A stretch of DNA of 64,000 bases. Source: Formicarius rufipectus. Lineage: Eukaryota > Chordata > Aves > Passeriformes > Formicariidae. Below are positions 25,160 to 37,391 of the stretch, piece after piece. The position numbers and the translations under genes are program-made. The notes under the pieces were generated by a model that was given only the letters and a program-made list of their open reading frames with translations, searched no databases and was not told the origin of the DNA. The number at the start of each line of letters is the position of its first letter. Within the stretch, counting starts at the first letter, position 1. The DNA lies in assembly GCA_013399695.1 (NCBI GenBank), contig VXAU01000969.1, forward strand, positions 196,113 to 260,112. The letters run 5' to 3'.

Positions 25160-28040
25160 TGCCTGAGGACTTTTAACAGCTCAGTTGAAACTCTAGTATG
25201 TCAACTCTTGAAAATTTAGGAGGGACCAGACTTGCTGTGTATTGGAGTTTCCTGTGACCAGTTTATGAAAGTGTTCTCAGTTTAATCAAGCACTTTCCCT
25301 CCTTTTTCACTTGTGCTTGTCATGTGCCTGAACTTGTTAAACTTTGGCAATAAGCTCAAAGATTGTCATATGTGAACAAACTTGCTCTGTAGGGAGCTAG
25401 AAGAGGCTGGGCTCTTGGAGCTCATCTTGGCAGAGAGCCCTTGTCACAGTGCCTGTGAGCCGAGTTGCTCCTTTTTCTGCTTACAGCCATCCTTTCTCTG
25501 GCCCTCAGTTGCAGGGAAAAGGTACATTGGATGGATATAGAAGCAATACCCCAAAAGGTAGGAGCAGAGCTGGTAGGATTTTGCAGGAACCAAGCTGTGA
25601 GGACTACATTTTTCAAAGCAGAAGCAGAGGGCTCAAGTGCACTTGAGGACAAAAGTTAGACTGTTGTTCTTCAGACCCGAGAACTGCACTTAGGTCACAG
25701 AAGACCTTTCCATGCTCTACCAGCAACTTCACGGGCCCTTGCTGTGTTTACAAAGTGCTACCTCCCTCTAGTGGTGTGAACGCGGGGCTATGGGCTGCCT
25801 GCTCTGGGAGTGAGGATAGGTCAGATCTGGGCCATACAGATAAAACGCCGTTTCTGACTTTTATCCAGCCGTTCGTACCATGTTAGGAAGATGTGAGATA
25901 CTGGGCAGCTTGTCATTCTGTTGACAGATGTGCACTTAGTGTCCCTCCTTTTTGATGTATTCAACTGAATCCATGAGATGTCAGGCTTGAAGACAGCCTA
26001 AGCTCAGCAAAAGGTTCCTGTTAAATAGCCACACTGCCACAAATAAATTCTGATTATTCAGAAACAGTAGGATTGTTGACTCAAAATGAGTGGATCAATC
26101 TGTTAACTTTGACTTGAATGTGTCTGCACTTTACTTTCCTCCATCACTCCTGTTCATAGACTAAGACTTTTTGTTGGTGGAAGAGGCTGCTGCTCTGGTT
26201 AGAACAGATGGGGTACAACATGGGTTTTTTGAACTCTTAGAGCCAAGACCGGATGGCAGGAGCTCAGGGGTGTGGGGCCTCTCTCTGTTGTTGCCTTTGA
26301 GATGTCATATTCAGTGACTGGTTGCTAATGACATAAGTGCCTGATGGGGGAGAAAATAATATGTTACTGCTTGCTAAAGATTGTATCATACTGGGAAGCA
26401 GCATCTAAATGTGTTCACTGGTTGTCAGCTGTACAAACTAATATTCACTGTTGCATGAACCACTTCACCTGGATCAACAGAAATGAGGGATGATTTTTTT
26501 TTCCATGTCTAATATTAGATTATCATGTCTGCAATGACATTACTGCTGTCAATATTTTAGGATTGGAGAAAACATGCTGTCATTTAGTAATTGGGTTATA
26601 CCATTGAGGATTCTTGTTCCTACTGCAAGTTTCGCAAGCCCTGGCACTGAGTCTCTTCTTGCTGTCTTCAACATCCTTTCCTAATCTTCTCTTCCTCATA
26701 CCAATCAATAGACATGAACAATTTTTTGTGTCTTGTGAATACTTTTATTTAACCTGTGTATTTTGACTCTCCACTTAACAAAGACTGGTTTTAAAAAAGA
26801 AAAAAAATAATTCTTTGATTCTGGATTGATAATTTTTTTGATCACTTGCACTTTTCTTTTTTTTATTCTCACTTTTATCTACTTTGTCCTGACCTGTAAG
26901 TTCCCCAATGAAGGTTTTGAAACAGGAAACACATGAGTTTTTCCTTTGTGTTATCTCCAAATGACTATTTGGTCATGTTAATTTAGCTGGATTAAGTGTA
27001 ATCCATTCACAATCCCACCAGATTACATATACAATCAATGACTTCTAGTCCTGGTAATTTATGACGCTTTTATTTATCATCCTGGGACTTATACCACTGT
27101 ATTGCAGTGCCAACCATATTTGTAGATGAACTTGTTTAGATCGAGCTGTATTAGATGCCTAGTAGATGGGTGTTCTAAAATAAAAAAATATTTTCTTATA
27201 TTAAATGGATATTTCTAGAAAAACTGGTTGGTCCTATATTCTAGTTTGGTTTTGATCACTTACATTGCCATCTTCCAGGACTTTGAGAGAAATGCCCAAT
27301 TGATACAGTCTGAAACTCGCATACATCTGAATTGTATGGTTGTCTTTCCTTACTTTTTCTCTTGTTCTCCTTTTGTATTCCTTCCAAACTCACTATAAAA
27401 ATGTTCACTTCGACTTTTCTTGCTGTATTTAACTTCTCCTTTCTTTCCCAAATTTCAAATCTAAGCTAAAACCCAAACAAGCCTATTTAATTATTTCCCA
27501 GGATTGCAAAGGAGATGGTGCACAGTGAATGGGCAGTGAGGATGTGGGATAATAGGCTAATTTGAGAGTTGGATTTATAGTGGGAAGTTATCCATAGGGC
27601 AACTATTGCCCTTTAAATTTTAAAGCCTCAGATAAATGTTTAATTAGTAAATACTTGGAATGGATATCCGACCTGTTTGTGCAGTACTGAAGATGCTGTC
27701 CTGAGGGTCAACAGACTGGAGCATTCAAGTGTTCAAGATGCTCCTGTTAAATCCAGCCCTTTGGTTTAAGCTGCTGTGGGAGCTGGTTTTAAAGGATTTT
27801 TTTCTGGTCTCAGAGCAGGATGTTTCTGTTCCATTCACCACTGGGGCTATGATCACCTCTGCCAATTGAGGAGGTTGTCTTAAACTGCCACAGCTATTTA
27901 CCACTACTTAATGCATATTTGTGTCCGAGGTCTTTTGCCAGTAGCCTGAAAAGAGTTCATGCAACCTGAAGAGTTAGGGGGCTGTCTTTCAGTGCAAGGT
28001 TGAATTTAAGTTGCATTAAATATTATGGAAACGACTTTGA

Positions 28041-28071
28041 TTTTTTTTTTTTTTTTTATTTTTTTTTTTTT
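28041..28071. repeat. Poly-T tract
   Basis: Thirty-one bases of T interrupted once by an A (28058) on the + strand, probably a poly-A tail remnant on the - strand or a simple expansion. Confidence 0.85.
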
Positions 28072-28854
28072 GCACTTTTAAATACTGAAGGAGAAATCAG
28101 CTCATGTTCTGTCTTCTTTGTTAGTGCAAACTGGAGAAGGTGCTTAAAAGCAGTGTCTATTCTCCCCTGTCCCAAGTATTTCAATTGCTAGATGCTTGCA
28201 CCCAAAACTCCCACACCTCTTCTGTTTTAGCTTTCCTGGGAGCTACTCCCTACCAACGTGCTACTTGTGGGTTCTTTCCCCTCTCCCATTATCTGCTATT
28301 TGCATCACTTTCTCTCCCTGTCACTGGGGCAGAACATGGCAATGCTTTGGGGGTTTTATTTTTGAACAGCCTCAGGGTACTAACAAGACCCTCAAAATAG
28401 CATCCTCTGGCTATGCACACATCCTTTCAGGCTTGCCCCAGCCTAATCTGTGTCTAGCTCCTTAATTGTAGTAGGAAGAACCGTGTTTATTTCACCGATA
28501 AAATGTGTCAAACAGAAGACATGGCTGTCTTCCTTTCCCCTGTCATTACAGCCGTTTTGGAGCAGTCGGGCTCCTGACCTAAGGACATGTTTTTTTATAC
28601 CTAACATAAAACTCTTGAGATCATACAGGCACAGTGGTTCAGACGGAGAAAAAAATGTTTTGATGACATTTGTTCATTCAGCCAAAAATAAGAGCAAGTG
28701 TTACCTTTTTGGGCTTCCCCCTCCATTCGTGTTGTGTATCAGAGTTCATATCTGCTGTGAAGTGAAGAAGATACACATGATCTTTTTTTACAGGAACTGT
28801 AACTTAATTGAATGGCAGTATGTCAGACACAACTGAAGTTCCTCATTTCCAAAG

Positions 28855-28912
28855 TTGTTTTTTTGTTGCTGTTGGGAGGTTCTAAACTTTTGTTTGTTTG
28901 TTTTTTTTTTAA
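28855..28912. repeat. T/G-rich low-complexity tract
   Basis: T runs mixed with TTGTTGCTGTTGG and TTTGTTTGTTTG on the + strand; a short tract of the common T/G type in this window. Confidence 0.7.
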
Positions 28913-31221
28913 TGGCTTTCTGTGATGTAAAGGAGCAGTGATACCTCTTATACCAAAGCTGCAGTGAATTGCTGGTACAGTTGCCCTCTGGACTGATGGC
29001 ACTGTGAACCTTGAAGATGTAGGAGAAAGCTGACTTGAAAAAGATAAGAATGAAGGTGGATAGAAATAAGGATTTCTCCCACTTAATTGGTATCAGTCAG
29101 AGTAACACTAGCCTTTCAGGTGCAATCAGCTTCAATGAAGTGGGATTACAAAACAAAATTATATACCTTACAGGCAATTTCCCCTCACTGTTGCTTTTCA
29201 ATGTTGTTTCAGTTTGCCAGAATGCTGTTTCAACAGACAAGAGTTCAAAATGTGTATCTGACAAAATATCCAATGTGCTGAACAGCACATCTGAATGCAG
29301 ACAGGTGCACAATTGGCATTTACACAGGTCAATGAATGTGTATTTTGATAAATTTATAGTATTAACAGTAACTCCAGGCTCTGTGTCTTTAAAGTATTTA
29401 TGATGAGCAGCTTAGACAAAATGTTCAGGAGGTTTACTATCTGAGGAATTTCTGGTTCTTGGTGTGATATGCTAATTAGTGTAGAGTCAGGATAGTAACC
29501 TACTAAGTGTAGTACTTAGTTATGGATTAATCTTTATCCTTTCCAATTCTAATTACTTTTACAGAATATCTTTATAGACTGTGGAAGACTTCTCTCCTTC
29601 TTGTTGTTTAAATTGATAATGAATCTGCAGCATGAGGCTAGGAACTCCTTTATTGCCAGATTGTGTTACAGGAACTAGTATCTTTGGTTCATCCCAGTGA
29701 AAGCCCATGCTCCCTTTCTAAACCTACTAACTGGGCAAAGGGTGCTCTTTGTGTATTCATTGTGTCCAGTGGCCTGAACAGCAACTGTGCTACGGTGTTA
29801 CTGCACACTTCAGAGATGGGAAACGGGGAACTTAATCATCCAACTTCTGTGATTCCTCCTCACACTCAAAAAGATATAGAATAGTTGGCATTTTAGCTGG
29901 ACTATTTGATATAGGTAGTTGTTTGCCACCTCAGTGCTCAGCTTCTGTTAGATTAACTGAAGCTAATTTATCTTCCTTGCTAATGTCTAATCTTTTATCC
30001 ACTTGAAGAATAATTTTAAGGGATAGTGGCTTGATTCCTTGCTCCCAGGCTGAGTATCACCTGGGGCAGTTGCTATTGGAGCTGTTAAATTATTTCACGA
30101 TTGTTTAAACTTCTGCAAATTGCTGGAACTGCCATATTTTTCTCAAAATGCTTCTTTAAAGATTTTTGAAAAGTGTTGATGGGGTTCAAGAAAGTTGCTG
30201 ATGGAGATACTGGTGTTACGGCTTCATCCTGACTCGTATATCCACCCTCCCCTTCGGAGGCTTTCAAGTCCTTGCTTTCATTCAGGAGGTGCCAAGGTGA
30301 TGATGTATCAGTGAGTGGATTGATGGTGGTATACATGTGGGAGAGGACCATCTTGCATTGTCCAGGTGTTGGCTTGGATAGAGGAATGACAACAGAGGAA
30401 CTGTGTGGCCGTAGCCCTGAGGGCACTGTCAGGGTTGGGCTTGGTGTGGGAGGGAGGCTGAGACCAGAGTTTTGTACAGCAAAGTGCTACATAACAATTT
30501 TGATGAGAAAATGCAAAAAATGGCCAGCAGAATATTTTTTGTATAATTGAAAATGCAATAAATTGTGATGTCTGTGGATGATGAATTCTCATTGGGATTC
30601 CAATGCTCAGGGGTCTTTCCAAATGTATGGACTGCTTTTCTGACTCAGGGAACAATGCAGCTCATGTGTTGGTGATGCAAAGGGAGAAGTATATGGGTAA
30701 AGAAGGTTTAAGAGACATTCACTGAAATACTCAATGCCTTAGAATTTGTGCTTCACTGCAGGCACTGAAAACCTGAACTCCTCTGATGGAACATGTATGT
30801 CATCCTTGTAAGCCAACTTTAAGCAGGAGAGCTCTTCCTCAGTGTTAACAAAATAAGCAGTTCAATCAAGAATGCTTTCAAAGCAATTTTGTGGCTTGCT
30901 GCAACTGTTACCTACTTCCTCCTCCCTGACCTCTTCTTCATCCTCTTGCCCAGTACTGTGAGAGTAGCATGACTTGTGCTGCTGGGCATGAGTTAGTAAT
31001 GCAGCTCCAGGATGTAAGGGAAGGTTTGTTTAAGAGTTGCCACCTCCTGTGTGGCTGAGGCTTGGCCTTCTGCTGGCCTGGGAGCAAGGAATCAAGCCAC
31101 CATCCCTTACAGATTTCCGTCTCTGGCTCGGGGAAGATAGGTTTGTGTGCTATCACTATGCTACTTTTGAGGTTAGTTAAAGGATAGATCTATGAACTTA
31201 TTGGTTATTTTTTCTTTCCAG

Positions 31222-31305
31222 GAAGAAGAGATGCCAGAAGTAGAAATTGACATTGATGACCTTCTTGATGCAGCCAATGAAGAGGAGAGAGCTCTCAAAT
31301 TACAG
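31222..31305 (+). CDS. PPP1R14C: PPP1R14C exon 2 (PP1 inhibitor KEPI, central part)
   Basis: An 84-bp exon with a strong acceptor (TTTTTTCTTTCCAG) and donor ACAG|GTAATA, phase 0 at both ends. It encodes 28 residues, starting EEEMPEVEIDIDDLLD and ending ERALKLQ. The acidic EMPEVEIDIDDLLD segment is diagnostic of the PPP1R14 (CPI-17/PHI-1/KEPI) family and most like PPP1R14C. These proteins inhibit the catalytic subunit of protein phosphatase 1 in the cytoplasm once PKC phosphorylates a threonine in an upstream loop. That threonine is in exon 1, which is not in the window. The segment here belongs to the helical bundle that supports the inhibitory loop. Compared with the mammalian protein as I remember it, AANEEERALK replaces a DSDEERASK-type stretch. 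Confidence 0.95.
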
Positions 31306-32625
31306 GTAATATTATTTTATACTTTTAAATCAGAATGGAGTTGAGGCAATGCATCTGAATCCATGTTTTGTGCTTGATTGAATCCACTGTAAGTGTAGAA
31401 TTAGAATGGAGAGATTCTTAGATCTGAGTTTAGCATAATCTACCAGACTGTTCAAAGATATCCCAAATCCTTTTAGATAAAATTTCTGGAAGAGAGGTGA
31501 TAACAGGAGTAAATAAAAGTTCAAAGGATCCAGTAAAAAGGGATATATGCCAAGCTATATTAGCCTCATTCTAATTTGTATAAGTGTATAAAATAAAGAA
31601 AACATAAAAAAAATAAAACACAATCACATGGAAAAACTATATGACTGAGAGTCAGCTATGATGATCAGATAGTTTCTGTGATTCTCTTCAGCAGCAGAAA
31701 TATATGTACATGCATATACAGATCAGAAATCTTCTCTTGTCCTTAGACTATTGGCAATTATTTATCTGTCTACACTAGCCAGGAATTGGAACCCATCAAG
31801 GTCCCTTGGAATAACCTGTCAAGAAGCTTGAGGAAAGGGTAAGATGGTCAAGAACAGAAAATAGTATGGAAATTCAAAAGTGGTCTGCTGAAATCACACA
31901 GTTCAAAAAAGCTCTGTAATTCTTTGAATCCTGTGTAATGTAGAAGTTAATGGAGGGGGAGAAGAAAAGAAACATCATTATCTATCTAAAACCAATATAA
32001 AAGATCTCTCTTTATTATCTTTCCAGATGCCTTATTAAAAAGAAAACTCTTCCAGAGCTGTGGTTTCCCTCAGCTTACTTCTGAAAGGTGACTAATGTGG
32101 TGCTTAGATGCAGCACGTCTGATTTGAGTTAGCACCCTTTTCTCAGTGCCCACTGGCCAGCCACAGAGATTTAGGGCATGGCCCCGGGCTGTTTACTCAG
32201 CGTTCATTAATAGCCTTGCTGCTTCGGAATAAACTAGCTGCAGCAGCTCCCCTGCTAGGAATAACGTCTGTATTTCTGCATTACAAAGACTCTGGTGCTC
32301 TCACAGGAACGCTGCCTTTCACATGTCTGGGAGAAATGTTCTTAGATTCTTTTCCTCTTCTCAGTTTTTCTTGGAGAGAGGGATTTTGTAACTTCCTACC
32401 TGGAAGAAGAAGCCATTATTTATCTTCTGTTGCAAATCTTTCTTGCCCACCTAGGGATCAAAGATGACTTGCTATAATGCTTGATTTTCAATAGCATCTT
32501 CATTCACTGGTTCCTCGTCCTTGTTTCTTTTCTTTTCCCCCTCTCTAGTCGGATTTCATGCTGTGAGTTGTTTGTGTTCACTGTTATTCTATATGGGAAC
32601 TTACACTTTCGTATTTTGCTTCTAG
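31306..32625 (+). other. PPP1R14C: PPP1R14C intron 2 (1320 bp)
   Basis: GT-AG intron (GTAATA...CTTCTAG). No transposon recognised. The part around 32150-32280 is less AT-rich than the rest and reads as unique sequence; no coding frame fits it. Confidence 0.9.
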
Positions 32626-32658
32626 GAAACTCTTGTAGATTGCTACAAACCAACAGAG
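32626..32658 (+). CDS. PPP1R14C: PPP1R14C exon 3 (33-bp microexon)
   Basis: A 33-bp exon encoding ETLVDCYKPTE, with acceptor TTTTGCTTCTAG and donor AGAG|GTAAAG, phase 0 on both sides. The VDCYKPTE motif is shared by all PPP1R14 family members and joins KLQ from exon 2 to EFIKELL in exon 4 without a gap. The exon is so short that ORF-based scanning misses it. Because it is 33 bp long, skipping would remove 11 residues without shifting the frame. Confidence 0.95.
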
Positions 32659-35600
32659 GTAAAGACTTTTCTTGAATACTGTTTATTGTGGAAACTGTAG
32701 CTATGTTCAAGACAAAGTAACTTTATTTTAATACTTAGGATAAAGTAATTTGAGGAATGTTAATGGGTAACTGATGGACATGGGGTTTTATATCTGGAAA
32801 TGTTTGTGCCTGTCACTTAGCTACAGTCAGAACATGATTGGGCCCAGTGAAGGAACTGCTAGTCATTTCAGCTGAAGTATCAGTATTGTCTTCTGTAATG
32901 TCCATACTGACTATACTGATGCTTAAAGCTGTCATGTTGTAGAAAAATGGAATAATTCTCATCAGATGGTTAAAATACTTGCATGATGGACTGTGCTTTT
33001 CAGTGGGAAAACATTTAATTTTATCTTTGGCAGTAGCATTTTTTTATTCTGAGAACTGTTATGCAGATATGCAGCTCAGCTAATTGTATTTGTGAATGGA
33101 CATTAATAGTATCATGGGATAACCTGAACTGGGAGGACTTAGTTACTCAACTTTAAACTTGTGTATGTATTAATATGTCCAGTGCAAATATAGCCTACTT
33201 TTCATATAGTAATGTGTGCTTACTAGGAAGAGTAAATATTGTAAAAAACCCTTGGACTTATTGAAGAAAAAAAAAATTAAAAATTCTGTATGATGGGTCA
33301 GTTCCTCTGTTCCATTTGTAAGGTCAGTGCTTTCCCAGAAGCAGCTGGTGCACAGTACTTAATAGAAGGGGTGGCTTACAGGATTCCCCTAATCAGAAAC
33401 TTTTCAGCTGTGTGTGACTGGAAGCCAAGTGTTGATTTTTTGAAATAAGGTTGCATATAGGTTGGTTCTTCTGTAACGTCTGCAGCTGTAACCAAATAAA
33501 CTACTGGGGCTTCAGGATAGTCAGACTTTTAGGGAGAACTACTGGTGTGGTTGTATAGGCAGCTCCTGGTCCATCAGATACTTTCTTCAGGGCTTTTCTA
33601 TTTTTGTTAATTCCAGTAAAAGATTGGGAAAATTCTACATAGTTGCTGTTATTGCTGTGGGTACAAACTTCAACAGTGCAGAGAATCGACCCAGAAAGAC
33701 TCATATGATAACACTTGTATAGCTTGTTGTATGTTGTACCTTGGTTTCCTTATTGCAGAAAATATGCATCTCCCATTGTGGAGATGCCATAGTGCCAAGT
33801 CTTCAGATGTCTCACTGTAGTAATGCTACACTACAGATGACCCTTGTCAGCCTCTTCCAGTCTTCTCTGTTATCTGAAGGCAGATGAAGAAAGTAGAGAC
33901 TCAAATAGTTACTCTTCCTTCTTTATTGAATGTGTAATATGAAGCTTAACACAATGCAAAGACAAATTTCAGAGAGCTGGGAAGGGTATCTGACAGATGG
34001 TAGTGAGTTTTCCACTGGAAACCTTGGTTGTGGAAATACTTGTGCCATGCTGGTAAATTAAGTTGGCATGACAGTTCACAGGAAAAAAACATCCTGGATG
34101 CATGTGCTTGACTGCCCTCAAGGCACTTGGATCCAGGTGAGATTTTACTACAGAAGTGGTGACTTGTCTTCAGTCCTCTGCTGATGGGATGGAGGAAACT
34201 CCCTTATCTGTGAGAATATCCATCTTCTTTGACAATCTTTTGAGATAGCCAAGGAGTACTTAATCCACTCTTCTATTAGGATAGTTGCCAAAATGAGAGT
34301 CACTTCCCAGCACTGTTTTCAAAGCTGCAGATTTTCTTCATCTATGACACGTAATATTGCATGACTCTTAGGCCATTTAAAATTAGTGATTCTTGATCTG
34401 CCATGTGTGGACTAAGAACAGCCTTTATGTTGGCTTAAAATCGCTATATGAGGATCCACACCTTTTCTAGAAAATCTGCAATCCTTTTATATTTGCAGGT
34501 CATTCAAAACTATTTGAGGTAATTGCCTGGTGACAGGATTTTTAGAAGATTTGTGGAGAATGGATGTGAACTGATGGAATTTCTCCTGACCAATCAAATA
34601 CAGGCAATCAAGTGCACTAGGGCTTTTATCATCAAGAGTTACACAGTTTGAGAAATTCAGTAATCCCTAACTGAGGAAAAAGTTACATAATGTGATGCCT
34701 ACTATTTGGAACATAAAGAAACAGTACAGACAGAAAGCTTAATAACTTGAAGGTCTTATCCCATCTGTTAAAAAAAGTCTTCCAACCCTGCAAATGTATA
34801 TCTTAAGTCAGTTTGCTTAGTGTCTTTCATTTAGACTAAAAGTTAAGGAAAGATTGACGGAATTTTGCCTGTGTTCCGGATTGACTTCTTGTTAGAGGAA
34901 ACAGTTATCCAGGTCACTTGAAAGATGAAAAGAATTTTCCGTCTCTTTAATAATTTGGTCAAATATAGTAGCTGACAGTAACTTATGAGGAACTGTTATG
35001 AAACTTTTCTTCTAATAGATATATAGCTAGATTGTTGAATGTGCTCTAAAATGTTAATAACTTTTCTAAGGTGGCAGTCATGGCTATTTAAATTTGTATG
35101 GAAATATGATTAATGTGGGAACTTTATTTCTAGAGTCATGGACACAAATTAAAGGGTATGGTGTCTGCTAAATCAGTGCCATAACCAAATTTTGGATCTG
35201 AACTTTTGTGATGGAAGAGTAGCAGGGAGCAGCAGCATCCTCCTGCATATCATCTCTGTGCCACAGCAGGTGTTTCTTCATTCAGTCCCATTGGTCACCT
35301 GCAGAACCTTTGTCAAGTTGCTGTCTCAGATCTATTATATGATGGAAAATCATAATGCAAGTCACAGGGAATTTTGAGTCTTGTGTTAACAGTGAAAGTA
35401 ATAAAGAAATTTAATCTGCTCTCCTAATGATAAGGTTTAGATACTTGACAATAGACTTCTATTTAAGATAGGATGACTATTGTGGTTGTGAAATCAATTA
35501 AGTTTTTTCAAGATTTGTGCCTTGAAGAAGGCTAAGTCCGTGTTACTGTATTTCTGCTATTGGTAGCCACAAAGCCACTCATTCAGACTGGGCACTGGAG

Positions 35601-37312
35601 AAAATCTGAAATGTTTGTGGTTGATGTGAATTAGAGCTTCTACTGGTGGGACTGCCAAAGTGATGATAGGAGGAATGACAAGGACTCTTAAACTACTCTG
35701 GGAGAGAAGTCCAATGAGTGGGCAATTTTTATGCTTACTGACTACAAAAGATGCAGCTGAGTAGCATGATATGTGTAGATGACGAATGTTTGAAGAGAAC
35801 TTGATAAATTAGATGTGTGATTTATTTACTACTCTCTTTTGTCATAGAAATATATAAAGCTTCAGAGGGATGAGTTGGCTATCTCTGCCATTCAGGCAGG
35901 ATTAAATCTATCAGGACCATTTTGTTAGTACAGTTCTTCACTCAGTGAAATAGGAGATGAAGTTGGATCATTAAAGAAAGGTACATTGCTGCAAACTTTG
36001 AATTAATAATAATCTTCAATGTGATTTGCAAAAAAACTATGTTGAATTGTGCATATTTTCTGGAGAACCTGGGTAGAGATTTAAGTCACTGGCTACTCAA
36101 TTACTTCGGTGGCTGGTCTACTTCAGCAGCTTTTTAACACTCGATTTTGAAAAAGGTAGAGATGCCTTTGCTTAACTATGTATTTCCCAAGTTTAATTCC
36201 TAATTGGAGCAAATGGCAGGCTTGTGATGCAGCTTTTTAGTGTCATCTAGGCACTGTGCTTTTTAAAGCTAAGAACTCTTTTATACATGTGTTCAGATAA
36301 TGCATGTGTTTAGTATGTAGACGTGACTAGAAAGCTCAGGGCTTCTGAAATAGAACACCTAAACTTCTGAATGATCATATGTTTATTTTGGTCCTACTGT
36401 GTAATGAATTATTTCAAGTTAATGTTACTAATTTTTTAAATTTATTTTTAATTGTTGTTGCAAGGTAGCAATATGTAGGATACCTAGTTGAAGCAATATT
36501 CACTACAAATGTGTCCTGAAGCCTCAGTGCAGTGTACTGCCTTACATCTGGGTGAGCGTAGGAACTCAAGAGACATTTATTGCAGGGCAGTTGATGGGTG
36601 GTAAATTAAGTCACAGTAACTGGGCTATGTGCCCATATTACTTGAAATCAAATAAGACAATTTGTGGAGAAAAAAAGTTAAAAAACAGGCATATTTAAAA
36701 GCAATGCAGACAGAGGCATTTCTAATAAAGCATGATTTCTTGTTCATCCATTTGACCACTGAATTCAGTATACTAAAACTGTTTATGTGCTTGCTGAGAT
36801 CTGCCCTATATTGTACTTCAGTGTTGGAGGGAATTAAGCTTTCATGTTTTAGTTTCTGCAAGTACTCATGAATACAACCTATAAATACCCATAGCAATAT
36901 TCCTCCAAGAATGGAGGAGCAAATGGTGATTTGACAGAATAAGCTGTGCTTGTTTACATGCTCAGAATTAGAGAATAACTGGGCTGCAGGTCTTTACCAA
37001 GGCTAAGCTTTGAGGTATGTAGTTACTACCTTGTACAGGGCTCACCAAGGAGCTAGTTTGTTGCATACTGTCTTTCTCACTGTGTATTATTGTCCTCTGG
37101 ATACTGATGGTGCTGTGGCCTCATTGGAGAGGGTATGTTGATGGCATCATTCAATGAGGCTACAGAGATGCTGCACCAGTCCTTGCTAATACAAGGCAGC
37201 TTCTGGCCCTATTCTCCTAAAACATTCCTCATCAGTTCCCTCCTTTCTGTACAATTAACTACAGGTTTGAGCATATATCAAAGGGAATGTGGATGGCTAT
37301 TTGTGTGTGGGC

Positions 37313-37391
37313 TTTTTTGGTTTGTTTTTGTTTGTTTTGTTGGGTTTTTGCTTGTTTGGTTTGGTTGGGTTTTTTTGGTGGTTTTTTTTAA
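37313..37391. repeat. T/G-rich low-complexity tract
   Basis: TTTGG, TTTTTG and GGTTTGG motifs on the + strand over about 80 bp within PPP1R14C intron 3. Confidence 0.85.

Larger units (their letters stand above)
25163..31221. other. Intronic DNA upstream of PPP1R14C exon 2
   Basis: No exon, RNA gene or transposon recognised. It contains a poly-T tract at 28041-28071 and a T/G tract at 28855-28912. Frames of 122-128 codons (28450-28836 + and 29035-29403 +) have no recognisable domain or splice context and are taken as chance. Confidence 0.5.

Noticed and set aside
28450..28836. 128-codon frame on the + strand
   Set aside because: No recognisable domain and no good splice sites at either end; consistent with chance.
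29035..29403. 122-codon frame on the + strand
   Set aside because: No domain, signal peptide or splice context; this length is expected by chance in AT-rich 64 kb.
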